DNA of 64,000 nt, from assembly GCF_958298935.1 (NCBI RefSeq), contig NC_084923.1, positions 37,354,501 through 37,418,500 on the forward strand, given 5' to 3'. Positions 46,858 to 57,635 of this stretch are shown here, piece by piece. Positions within the stretch are counted from its first letter, which is position 1; the number at the start of each line of letters is the position of its first letter. A model generated the notes under the pieces. That model ran no database searches, was not told where the DNA came from, and worked only from the letters and a program-made list of their open reading frames with translations. The DNA comes from Phragmites australis. Taxonomy: Eukaryota; Streptophyta; Magnoliopsida; Poales; Poaceae. The translations under genes and the position numbers were made by a program.

Positions 46858-48330
46858 TTTGGTTTAATAAAGTAGCCTAAAAATGCTTAGGATGGATTAA
46901 TAAAATTTTGTCAACCTCACTAAGACAACCCACTAAAGTCTATCTTTATTTCCTAAGTATTTGTTCTATTTATTCCTCATCTTATCTTAGAGCTAATTGT
47001 ACCTCTTCTTGTTGTTAACATGCCTAAAATTGATCTCTAACTCATCTCTTTCTTAATGGGTTAAGGATGGCCGTTGTTACGTTGGTAATGGCTACTCGTG
47101 CTGAGGGTGTAGAAGGTTTCCCCGCACTCCTCTGTAAAATGCTTTGGCGTGCTAACTTCACCTATGTGTCGGAGTATGTGATGTATGCCTGAGGAATTGG
47201 ACCGGATTTGGCAGACTACTTGGCGACCGTAGACATTTGAGCAAGGATCATTGAAGGTAGGTTCAATCCCCACTACTTCTAGGCGATGGGGACTTCAAAA
47301 GAAATGGCGGTCCAAATTGTGGCGTACAAGACGATGGTTGCACTTCGTGATGAACTGCCAATTCTCCATAGATGTTCGTTCATCTATTTTCTAATTCGGG
47401 GCAACAACATCAACTACTTTGAAGATGTCCTGGATGCGGTCCCACTCAATGAGCACCACATGGTAGAATTGGTTCACTCCTTAGACCAATCCTACCATTG
47501 CGTGGTGGCTGAGTTGTGAGAGACGCATAGGCGCTACAACATATTGCAACATGCGTTGGAACCACAAGTGAGCTATGGATTGGTGAACCGTGAGGTGTTA
47601 TATGGCGAGGGCCATATGACGCCATATGGTATAGCACCTCACACTCACCGCTTTTTGGTGGTGCAAGGCCCACGGGTACCTTGTCCCTGTGGTTGAGGTG
47701 TGAGAGCATCCATTGGATTGCAAGTCCACAGTTTCACAACTCGGGCTACATGAGTGAAGTGTTGTTGGGCGAGTCACAGCCTCTCTTACACCCGGAGGCC
47801 ATTGATGATACAGGCTCCCCTCAACATCACCTTTTGGATGAATTTCTGAGGACTTTGTTCGGGATCCGTATCGTGGGTGGTTTTAAGTCGGTGGAGCATT
47901 ATTTATGTAATAGGGTGTAGTTTCTTTTGCGAACTTTTGGATGATTAAGTTAGTTATATTATGCCTTATGTATGAGAATTGTATGTTGTAACTTTAGGTT
48001 GTATGAGTATTATGACTGTTTAATATGTCTTTTAATTCTGTTGATTGTGGTTTACTATTATGTCATCTTACTCATATTGCATCAACGCAATCGACAAAAA
48101 GGGTAAGTAGGTAAGGGATGCATCCCGATAGCGGTCAATATCGGGGGCTCAACCAGTGCGAGGTAGGGGCCTGGTATGTCCCGTACGGTGATGGTACGAG
48201 AAGTGAATACGTGGCAATTTAGGTGATCTTCCTGCTTCCTGAGGGGTCCAATGAAAACAATCTTGTGCTGTCTCCACCGCCGAGCATGGTGGATGTGCTC
48301 ATACAAATCAAGCAGAATCCCCATGTGTAG
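46858..48330 (+). other. leader of the family X plus element with an ORF of unknown role
   Basis: Between the primer-binding site and gag, one frame (47286-47519) is open for 78 codons from an ATG and contains KTMVALRDELPILHRCSFI and ILRGNN-like sequence; related residues continue in broken frames to about 47920. It is absent from the corresponding short leader in the minus copy, so it may be an internal insertion. No family is recognised. Confidence 0.3.
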
Positions 48331-49116
48331 ACCACTCCGCTCGAGGCGCTCGTGCGTAATACGGCTCCTCAAGGAGGAGGAGGAAACGGTCGCCATGACG
48401 ACTACACGGACTTCCTCCATACTAGTCCTCTTACCTTCACGCGTGCCGAGGATCCTCTCAATGTGGACCACTGGATGCGCACCATCGAGCAGAAGCTCGC
48501 TCTTCTTCGATGCGAGGACCACAAGAAGTCCCTCTTTGTTGCACATCAACTCCAAGGCACGGCCGACGCATGGTGGATGAACTATCTCATCATGCACGCC
48601 GCTGATCATCGTGTCTCATGGGCAGAGTTCCGCCAAGCCTTCCTTGATTATCATATCCCTAAGGGGATAATAGATATCAAATGGTGGGAATTTCTGGACC
48701 TCAAGCAAGAAGGCAAGTCGATCATGAAATATGTGAAAATGTTCAACCACTTGACACAATATGCACTGGAAGAAATTGGTACTGATGCTTGAAAGCAAGA
48801 TTGCTTTGTAAACGGTCTCTCCACCAAGATGCAAGACCGTTTATCCACTCACGAGTTTGCTGACTTCAATAAGTTGGTGAGCACCTCTCTCACTGTCGAG
48901 CACAAGTTGAAGAACCATCAGGTGGAGAAGAAGCGTAAGAGGTTCCTGTCATCCTCTGTGGGCTTGAGCTATCAACATCAGCGAACGAGGAATCAACTCC
49001 CTCCATCTTCCATGTCGACAACATCTACTCTCGAAACAGAGTTGATTCAAGCGACACCATCTACTCCTGGAACGGAGTTGATTCAGGCGAGTTTAATGAT
49101 AAATTCAACATCCTAG
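48331..49116 (+). pseudogene. gag of the family X plus element, one in-frame stop
   Basis: A single frame encodes a Ty3/gypsy-type capsid: FTRAEDPLNVDHWMRTIEQK, then LFVAHQLQGTADAWWMNYL, then WAEFRQAFLDYHIPKGI and a KQEGKSIMKYVKMFNHLTQY motif. This is the retrotrans_gag layout. One TGA (48790-48792) interrupts it; the frame then continues with FVNGLSTKMQDRLSTHEF to 49116. No zinc knuckle follows, because the deletion to the LTR lies just beyond. Confidence 0.8.
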
Positions 49117-49150
49117 TTGGATGGCATCTCTTCACCATCTTCCACGTTAA

Positions 49151-50296
49151 TGAGGATGAGCTGAGATTCAGGCAGGCAATAGGGATGGATCGAGAAGGGT
49201 GTCTCGGATGCTATAGGCCCGCTTGAATCGATTAAGCATCATTCGTTGTGCAGTTGGCTTTAGCACTTATCCGTACTTACCACGTATCTGTATATGGGAC
49301 GGATGAGATGAATACCTTATGTAGTTGTGATCTTTTGGCGTGCTAGTCTTGGGTGTTGTCGGCATAATAGACTTGGAAAGGGTATCTAGTTTGTTCTGGG
49401 AGTAGTTCTAGATGACTCCCACATGTCAAGGCGCATGTTTAAACGGTTGTAGCTTATTTGGAAAAGGTTGACATGAGTACCCCTTGTGTGGACCTATGTG
49501 GTCACGCAAGTCGTATGGTCCTCAAGCCATGTGGATAAGGGAGTACCCTCTGCAGGGTGTAAAATAATTTGAATTGTCACACTCTCAGTTATGAGCATGT
49601 TTCTATCCATTTGCATCAATCGTAGAGTTCCAGTTGTGGTTGTGATGGTATGTTGGGAAATGTATGGTGATGTTGTTGACGTTTTAATACGGTTCAAGTT
49701 ATAATTATGGTATGGTAATAATCTCAGGATAGAAGGTTACATATGAAATTTACTTAATGTTGTGGCCGAGTTCTTGTTGATTATCCAAATTGCATTATCT
49801 TTAGAGTCGGGCTATTTATAAGTGTCCATTATGGATTAAGTTTTGCGAGTAGCTTCGTACTCACGTGCCTTATTTGCTTTTCAGGTGAGGAAGGTTTAGT
49901 CTTTGGCTACTTTACATCCACCGATGTTGATGATGGGCAGGAGTAGTGTCATTCTACTCGTGTGTTGTTATTTTGGGGTGGCGCCTTAAGGCAATGACAA
50001 TACCCATGTTTTGTTGTTATGTTACTCTTTTTGCTATGTAGCTATTATAGCAAATGTTCGAGTTATGTATTTTGTTGTAAAGTTTAATCTACTTAAAGAT
50101 GGGTAACTTAATTTAATTACTCGCTCTTTATTATATCTTGTGATTATGTGCTTGTTGTAAAGGCGTGTGTTCCGATCCTGGAAGTAAATACATGCCGGAA
50201 CTACCAGAGTGATATTCTAGTTAATTATTGTAGTCGTGATTACATAAATGATCGACTTAATGATTAGTTAGAAAACTATCAAGATGGTTCCTCTCA
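49151..50296 (+). repeat. 3' LTR (left-truncated) of the family X plus element
   Basis: It shares with the 5' LTR the stretches GAAGGGAGTCTCGGATGCTAT (with small changes), ATTAAGCATC, TCTTGGGTGTTGTCGG and GTGAGGAAGGTTTAGTC. It contains about 100 bp near 49530-49640 (ending CAATCGTAGAG) that the 5' LTR lacks. It ends TTCCTCTCA. Confidence 0.75.
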
Positions 50297-50640
50297 GTAT
50301 TTTGCTTAAAATTTTGACTCTTATTGTAATACTACTGATTTCATGTGCATACTCTTATCATAACATTATTAATTATACATGTGTTATATGTGCACACTTA
50401 CTATCTATTGGCCTTAATTCACCAAACAGAAACGAGAGATGAGAGGGTAAGTGAGGACATGTACTCCTGATTAGTTGAATACTATTTATCATTAACAACT
50501 AAAAGAGAACATGTGAATAGCACGGTGATAAGATCTTTAGGTGTGAGGCTACTAACTAGGACTCGAACTCTGGTTCTCGCAAAAAAAAAGCACCTTGTTG
50601 TGTATTTCCCGTGGTTGTGGCGCGGTCGCTTGGCGATAGT
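50297..50640. other. short non-coding stretch between two LTR elements
   Basis: No gene recognised; contains an A-run near 50581. It continues at 56919 across the next element. Confidence 0.3.
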
Positions 50641-50645
50641 GTGTG

Positions 50646-51514
50646 TGTCGAGAGTAAATCTCTGACAGTGATTTCAGGGTATGTTGGACAGTGGGTGCAT
50701 GATTTTTGTTCGTGATGTGTCTGCTGAATCTGTTTGTGTATGTGCAACTCGAGAACACTAGGGATTATCCGGGTTTAGGCCCCCATTAGAGTAATAGTCC
50801 TACATCCTGTGTATTCTCTTCTTTGGTATAAGTTGGTTACAGATGATGTTCTTGCCAACCTTCTTCTCGGCCTCTTTCGCCTCTAGGCCTCCCCCTTTTC
50901 TTCCATCCCCTCACAAGCCTGGTACTCCTCCCTTTATATATCAGAGGGAGAGAGGATTTACACGCGAGTCAAAATATAGACCTAGGCCTAGCTAGAGCCT
51001 CCTACCTAGGCCCAACATTACTAAGAGTAGACGTATCTCATTTGCTCTTCGGCGCTATAGAGCCTATCCCATCGCTCCACCGCCTGCGTCATCCCGGTCC
51101 CCCGGACTACGCTGTCTCGTCCCCACCCGCCGCCTACGCACCTGCAAAAGACCTCCTACCACGCCTGTCAGGCCGTCCCGTAGCATTTAATGCTATGGGA
51201 CGGGACACGGCAGCTCTGCGCCAACCACGCCTTGGTCGACTAGAAAGAGGACATGGGGAAGGGAAATACTCGAGTGAAAAAGCATTTATTGTGATTAGAC
51301 TATTTAGATACATATCTATCCCGCAACCAGAGGAGACTGGTCGTGGGGTTTGCTCCCGTGACCTGGTGACTGGTCGCGGAGCTTGGTCAAAGAGCCTGGT
51401 TGCGTGGTCGCTGGCTGGTCGTGCGGGGTGGCGGAACATAGCATATAGCACCTGCTAATATCTTACCGGTGTGGGACCACCCGTGAGGGGACCCCACTAA
51501 TCTGAACACTGACA
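50646..51514 (-). repeat. LTR (3' in element orientation) of the pol-less element
   Basis: It matches 56090-56913, with a small number of substitutions and an indel of about 45 bp near 51250-51340. The outer 5 bp GTGTG is the target duplication. Confidence 0.88.
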
Positions 51515-52299
51515 GTAGCCCCCAAGGTCCTTCGCGGATGCGGTAGTCCGAGCGGTTTGTCAAATAGTTGTGGTTGGACCCAATCGAACCACTTGGGCCC
51601 TATGTGAACATGAGTTCACCCGGGAAGTGGTCAGCGATACGGTCCACTTTCGTGGTTTAGCCTAGAAAACCACATTCCGAGGGGAGGTTAATCGTCCATA
51701 AAAAAAGGATAGTGAGAGAGAGAAACTTTAATGGGCGTTGGATTTTGAGGGAATTTTGGTTCCCTAGAAGGATCCTCGGGAGCCGGGGTGGTGGAACCGA
51801 GTCGATCCTATAAATGGGAGGACAGAAGGCCCTAGAAATCTCTCCGCCACACGAGCTCTTGTGCTAGAGACCTCCGCCTCCAGCCCCCACCAGAGTCTTT
51901 CAAACAACCACCATTGCATCCCCATAGCGCCGCGCACCGGAAAGGAGGCCGACTTCCCCAAGTCCAAGTGCGCCACCGCGTAGCTGAAGCGCATGTATGA
52001 GAATCGACTGCTTTCGTGTCGTTTGTCCTCCGGATACCGCCCTAGGGGAGATGTTCCTGCTCCCCACCAGAGGGAGATCGTAATCTTCGCTATATTTTTC
52101 TTGGTGGGTCTTGTTCCCTCTTTATCCTTGTACAGGAGTGGACCAGCTATGAACGGGCCCTCTCTTCCATCACAAATAGGCAGTCTTCCGTTCAAGGATT
52201 GATTGTGCAATTTAACGAGCTCATTAACTATCCATCTATTTCTTTCTTGTGATTTCGATTCCGGAGTAATCGACACATGTCCTTCTCGGTGGCGTGGAA

Positions 52300-53055
52300 A
52301 TGGCCCCCGCTCTCAGCTTCGGCATAGTCACCTCGCGCCGTGCCGCCGCGATCGCCACTGCCGCCTCCCCAATGGTGCCCCGGCCTGATACCCCGGCACC
52401 TCTGCCAGCGTTGGCTTTGCCCCTCGGCGTATCGACGGCGGCTCCAGGCCCCACGGGTTCGGTCGAGGAGTCTGTTTCGACTCCTGACTTGCTCTCATGG
52501 GTCGGTCGTTTCCCGGCCACCGTCCGTAAGCGAGTTGAAGAGAAGGAGACGGCGACCAGCAGATGCGCTAAGCCGGAGAAGCAGCTGGCCGAGATGCAGA
52601 GGAGGTGCGGTGAGTTCTCCCAAGAGAAAGATGAGCTGGTCGCCGAGCGCTCCCAGCTCAAGGAGGATGAGCGCACTACCCTCAGCATTCTCCGGGAAGC
52701 CTTTGGAGCGCTGGCAGATCCCCTGGGTAGCCTCAGACTGGTGGTGTTTGAGACGAAGGATGACCACACCGCCCGAGTCTAGGCCTACGCCCTCTGGGTC
52801 CTCGTGGAGCACTTCTCTGAGCTTCCCTTCACCCTAGCGTTAAGGGGCGCGAAGGACCTCTCACATGCGGTGAGGGTGATTGCGGAGTATATCTTCCAGT
52901 GCTATCACAGCCGTGACCCCAACTTCAACCTGGACTTGGTCCGGGAAGGGGCCGCGGTTGCCGAACCAGAAGCCGAGGAGAGACTTCAGCGGGAGTGTAA
53001 GGGGGTGGTGGATTACCTGATGTCCATCTTCCGGGTGAAGGCCGCTAAGGAGTAA
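52300..53055 (+). pseudogene. antisense ORF 1 of the pol-less element: coiled-coil protein of the putative gypsy-type transposon class
   Basis: Starting at the ATG at 52300, one frame runs to a TAA at 53053-53055, broken only by a TAG at 52780-52782. It begins with a Pro/Ala-rich region. It then has a Glu/Lys-rich coiled coil (VRKRVEEKETATSRCAKPEK, CGEFSQEKDELVAERSQLKE) and a helical C-terminal part (FSELPFTLALRGAKDL, VVDYLMSIFRVKAAKE). Similar antisense or extra ORFs occur in grass Tat elements and are often annotated as putative gypsy-type transposon proteins; their role is unknown. It reads opposite to the LTR-driven transcript. Confidence 0.6.
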
Positions 53056-53370
53056 AAACTCAATTGTAACCTTTGTTATATAACATTTTTTGAATGGAGC
53101 CCCCACGCCTTTGTTTCCTGACAAGATTGTGTCATTGTGGTCATAGAGTTCCCAGAGTGTCCGAGCCTTCAGCCCGAACCGATATGTCGCCCACGCTGAT
53201 TGGCCCCCCAGCTAGACGTGTGCGGGGGTTTGTGGCTGAGCGTGCGAGTACATCGAGCGACCTTCAAGGTGCGTTGCACCGACCACTCGCATCACATGAT
53301 GGTCCAAGGTTACACAAGTAGGGTTCGATCGGCTGACAACGGTGTGGCTTATGCTCTGTTTTTTGACTAG

Positions 53371-53774
53371 CCTCCCGGGAGGAGTTACTCAGGGCGTAGA
53401 AGGACCTGAAACGGGCGACCAAGGAAAGTGCCCAGTAGAGAGAGGAGTTCCACGACCGCCTTCACCGCTGCTGGGAAGATCTCCATGCGGTGCGAAAAGA
53501 ACTTGAGCAGCTAACCAAGGAGAGTGACGAGTGGTGAGTGGCGTTTTATGACCAACTCAGCCAAGCTTTTAACCCTTTCGACTCGTTGCTTCGGTCCACC
53601 GGAGTCCAGGTTCGTCCGACCCCTAGGAACACCGTGACCGGTCATGTCGAGTGGTTTCTGGCGGCCTCCGAGGAGGCCGGCGGCCTCAAGCAGAGGATTC
53701 GCAAGACCATCTTTTCGAGTCGGAGTCTCTGGCGCCTGCCTGGCCCTTGCCTGCGTCCGCGGCCACTTCCCTGA
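53371..53774 (+). pseudogene. antisense ORF, probable second exon
   Basis: After a possible acceptor (TTGACTAG at 53363-53370), a frame continues with further coiled coil (ATKESAQ, DLHAVRKELEQLTKESDEW) and then FYDQLSQAFNPFDSLLRSTG, NTVTGHVEWFLAASEEAGGL and KQRIRKTIF. Three in-frame stops occur (near 53398, 53436 and 53535). The order matches the C-terminal part of the same grass transposon ORF class, so an intron between 53055 and 53371 is likely. Confidence 0.5.
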
Positions 53775-55803
53775 CCTGGACCTCTAGTCGGTAGTCGGCG
53801 CTAGTTTTGAGGGTACTCAGATGACCGCGGAGGAGCTCGGCATCTGAGCTGATTCATTTTTGTATGTTGTTCGCTTCTGTCTTTGGACCGTCCAGTTCGA
53901 CCCTCTTAGGGGTATTTTTGGGACCTAGGAGGAATGTCATAGGTTTATTTGAAACCAGCCCTCGGGCTTTGTAATGACAGGCATTGGCCTTTATGTGGGT
54001 CTTCCCCGTGTTTGGATGATGAATAGCCTTCGGAGTGCTTGTATCGCTTAGGGAAGATCACATCAAGCCGCTCGCGAGCAGCATTCCTGGTGCTGAGGGA
54101 GACCCTTAGCACGACGAGCCTTTCGGTGGTGGCTAGTGCTCGACCCGATTTAGGACTTGCGGCCTTGTGGTTGTTAACCCTCGGGCGCCTTCACCTTGTC
54201 ATCGTGCGACCAAGTTAGCTTTGGATCTTGTCCCCTCAGCACGAGCGAGCGGGCTAAACAAATCTCGGAACTTGGCGGGAGACCGCGTGTGTCCATGGAG
54301 TCTTGTAGCATAAAGAGTTTGATTACTTGGATTTGGAAAAACTTACAAGTCATGTCCACGCTCGTCCGGAAGTTCCTGCAAATTAGACAAACAGGCTCGT
54401 CTCCGGGTAGCCTCATTCATAGAGCTGGCGCTTCGCGAGCTTTATGATCGGCGGCCGACCGCCCCGGTAAACCCGACCGCATGAGGCCGGGAAACTGGAG
54501 GTCTCTAGTGACCTGCGATCAGTTTCATGGATGGTGGTCATGGCCGTGCTTGAGGTTAGGAATTTTAGGGCTGCCTGGGGCTTTAGAGAACGGTCCCACA
54601 ACATCCAGCCTCCAGAAAGCGAAAAGCCGAGAGAGTGGTATGGTATGCAGTGCCCGGGCTGGTAGGTTGGTATTCTGGTCGTGGTGTGGCATGACTCGCA
54701 CTTTTTCACCTGCTTGCGAGCATCCTGGAGGGCGGTGGGAGGTCCGGCCTCCATGTCTGCCTCCGAGGATGTTAGGGAGTGTTGTGCTCCCCCCATCTTG
54801 AGCGATATATTTCAGTAAAGGGTCGTTGCTCCCTTGGTGGTAGAGACGTCCCTCTACCAAGGAGGATTCTCGCGGCTAGTCCGCGTGACCTTTTCTGCTG
54901 ATACATTGTTGTCAGGGGCTACTTGATTCTGAAGGTAGTCCGAGATTTGATCCATCCTGGTCATACCCAAATCTAGCAGGGCGGCCACATGATGGCCACC
55001 CGAGGTCGACGGCACCGAGGGAGGCGTTGCCTCCAAAGGTGTTGCCTCTGGTGTTCCGTTTCCAAGCGGAGCATCCCTTCCGCTTCAGTCTGAGACCGCA
55101 ATGAGTAGCTGTGTGAGTCTTTTTCTCAAAGACTCCGACCAGGATAGGTTCTCAAGAAGAGGCTAGACGAGCCAGCCCATTGGCCAGGGAAGAAGTCCTT
55201 GCGAGGGATGTGTGTGACTTCTCGGCCAATGGAGCATTGCTCTAGCTTTCTCACTTTTGAGAGGTATGTCGCCATCGTCCAGTCTGAGTACTGAAAACCC
55301 CTTGGTGACGGGGTTACACCTAGTAGCGAGTCCCTCATCGCTAGTAGGTGTTTTTCCCCGTGCGGGTGATGCTCGCGTTCCGGTTAAGAGGCCCTCATAC
55401 TCCACTTCGTATTTAATAACTGGAAAAAATAGAATTGAACCATATACCTGACGATGCATGGTCCTGTGCTCGCTCCTTCCTGGTTGTGGGAAAGCAATGT
55501 CTCGCTTAGCGACCAGTACCGCGTCCGTGACCCTTTGAAATCCTGCAAGGTAGGACAAGGATTCCCCCTTCTGGTCGAAGGATGGTCAGCATCGGGAGAG
55601 GGTTACTTTTCTGAGATTCTAGTAAGCTACCTTCCTTACTAGTACCCTACGGGGAGTGGTCGTTACTCATGCCAAAAGTTCGAGGTGTAGACCCTTCTGT
55701 TCGTCCTTGGGTTGAACTTGCTCGAAGAAACGACACACGCGATTAGTTCCCCGATATTCTTTTGCCGGATCGAATCATACCTGCCCGATAGTTTCGGTTC
55801 ACG
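53775..55803. other. interior of the pol-less element without recognisable coding
   Basis: No protease, RT, RNase H or integrase motif is visible in either strand; open frames here look incidental. Confidence 0.5.
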
Positions 55804-56031
55804 TCACGGGGCTGGGGGTGGCAGTCCTAGTGCGGTGAGCAATCCTCCAAGTGGGGCTGCCACCGAAGAAGCCCGTTCCCCCAGAGTTTGTGGTCCATGA
55901 GCTTTCTTTGGCGCCGGGAGCCCGGATGCCTCTGTTGCCTCCCATCGCCTCCCGGAGCCTTCGGATCCTGATCCGATGTCCCGAGTTTGGGACATATTGG
56001 CTCCGTCTAGGTCGTACCCAACGAAGAACAC
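55804..56031 (-). pseudogene. gag N-terminal fragment of the pol-less element
   Basis: A 75-codon frame contains FFVGYDLDGANMSQTRDIGS. It resembles the start of gag in the Tat-like element at 35306 (VIGYDPDGPGVLQVWNIESE), which supports the element's minus orientation and its lineage. The remainder of gag is not recognisable. Confidence 0.5.
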
Positions 56032-56089
56032 CTTACAGCAACTCAGATCCTGAACTCGGAAAACGAGCCCCCCTACCTGGCGTGCTAAA

Positions 56090-56913
56090 TGTCAAGGGTA
56101 AATCCCTGACAGTGATTCCCGGGTATGTTGGACAGTGGGTGCGTGATCTTTATTCGGGATGTGTCTGCTGAATCTGTTTGTGTTTGTGCAACTCAAGAAC
56201 ACCGGGGATTATTCAGGTTCAAGCTCCCATTAGGGTAATAACCCTATATTTTATGTATTCTCTTCTTTGATTTAAGTTGGTTACAGATGATGTTCTTGCC
56301 AAACCTTCTTCTTGACCTCTTTCGCCTCTAGGCCTCCCCCTTTTCTTCCATCCTCTCACAAGCTTGGTACTCCTCCCTTTATATATCAAAGGAAGAGAGG
56401 ATTTACATGCGAGTCAAAACATAGACCTAGACCTAGCTAGAGCCTCCCACCTAGGTCCAACATTACTAAGAGCAGATGTATCCCATTTGCTCTTCGGCGC
56501 TACAGAGCCTGTCCCATCGCTCCACCACCTGCGTCATCCCGGTCCCCTAGACTGCCCTGTCCCGTCCCCACGCACTGCCTACGCACCTGCAAAAGACCTC
56601 CTGCCATGCCTGTCAGGCCGTCCCGTGGCATTTAATGCTATGGAACGGGACACGGAAGCTCTGCACCGACCACACCTTAGTCGACTAGAAAGAGAAGTGA
56701 AAAAATATTTATTGTGATTAGACTGTTTAGATACATACCTGTCCCGCGACCTGGTGACTGGTCGCGGAGCTTGGTCGGAGAGCCTGGTTGCGTGATCGCT
56801 GGCTGGTCACGTGGGGTGACCAAAGTTTCGGACAACATGGCATACAACACCTGCTGATATCTTACCGACATGAGACCGCCCACGAGGGGACCCCACTATT
56901 CTTAACACCGACA
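56090..56913 (-). repeat. LTR (5' in element orientation) of the pol-less element
   Basis: This LTR lies beside the leader/primer-binding region, so transcription would run leftward from here. Confidence 0.88.
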
Positions 56914-56918
56914 GTGTG

Positions 56919-57491
56919 GGTTATAGCCAGCTTTTGGGAACTTTTCTTAACCTTAATATAATACCGTTAGAATGTCTCTCCCTTTAAATCGAGTTTTTAT
57001 TAACAACTAAAAAGGATTGGTTAGGTCATCGAGAATTTAAAACAATGTACTGTAAAATTCTACGTCCTGAAGTTTCCACACGCATTCCCAGGAAATTAGG
57101 ACTTATGTAATTTGCGGAAAAAAATGAACAGCAGCCCTCCAAAATGTCTAAAGGTCTAATCCCAACCAAGAGAGGGTTACTTAAAAAAATCATCTCCCAA
57201 CCATTTATAGATGCTATGAGGAGAAGAACTAAGAACATCGTGTAAAGGGATGTTGCTCAATTTCATGATCAGTATCTTGCTTCTAATTTTACTATAATTG
57301 ATTTGTTTTAAAGTACAAATGTAATAATTAACTATTACGTAGGAACTCTTATGGTTTCTTCGTTATCGAGTGTGAGCGCATATAGAATGGAGAAAGGCTA
57401 GAATCAGCAATTCATAGAGTAAGTCTTCTCCAACGCACAATGGTGCACAATTCACAATGATCCTTATTATTGACATGCAATGCATATGCAG
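56919..57491. other. continuation of pre-insertion DNA, no gene called
   Basis: AT-rich sequence between the LTR element and the second Ulp1-like exon. Intron-like; possibly part of the same transposon gene. Confidence 0.25.
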
Positions 57492-57635
57492 GATGGTAAT
57501 GATAGTCAACTAAGAAAGCAATTTTTAGTAGATCTACTAAAATATAATGAGAACGAATGTGAAGACGACATTCCCTCCCGTATATGGAAAATTGTCAAGT
57601 GCATTAGGCAATTGATGTTTCCAAAAATAAATTAG
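57492..57635 (+). pseudogene. Ulp1-like transposon gene, last exon, copy 2
   Basis: After an acceptor-like ATATGCAG, the frame encodes DGNDSQLRKQFLVDLLKYNE, then DDIPSRIWKIVKCIRQL and a TAG. It aligns with the last exon of the first relic (45511-45623: LRKKFLVDLLKYNGNES). Upstream exons are not recognised, apart from AT-rich sequence. Two copies 12 kb apart on the same strand imply two insertions of related transposons or an old duplication. Confidence 0.55.

Larger units (their letters stand above)
45640..50296 (+). mobile_element. family X gypsy-type element, plus copy with pol deleted
   Basis: The 5' LTR runs from about 45640 to 46843. A primer-binding site TGGTATCAGAG (46847-46857, Met-tRNA type) follows. 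Then come a leader with an unrecognised ORF (47286-47519), gag (48331-49116), and a 3' LTR copy (about 49151-50296) that is truncated at its left end. No protease, RT or integrase is present, so a deletion joined the end of gag to the middle of the 3' LTR. No matching target duplication was found at the two ends. Confidence 0.75.
50646..56913 (-). mobile_element. complete-ended, pol-less LTR retrotransposon (Tat-like, non-autonomous)
   Basis: LTRs lie at 50646-51514 (869 bp) and 56090-56913 (824 bp), flanked by a perfect 5-bp duplication GTGTG (50641-50645 and 56914-56918). On the minus strand the 5' LTR starts TGTC and is followed by a leader (AGCACGCCAGGTAGGGGGG, 56085-56067) and then a gag N-terminal frame (56031-55804). 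A purine/G-rich tract (CCTTGGGGGCTAC on minus, about 51527-51515) adjoins the 3' LTR. No protease, RT, RNase H or integrase is found in the 4.6-kb interior. An antisense ORF lies on the plus strand at 52300-53774. It would need enzymes from a related autonomous element. Confidence 0.85.

Noticed and set aside
54413..55558. Several 100-130-codon ORFs in the right half of the pol-less element
   Set aside because: They overlap on both strands with no recognisable motif and no conserved start; judged incidental.
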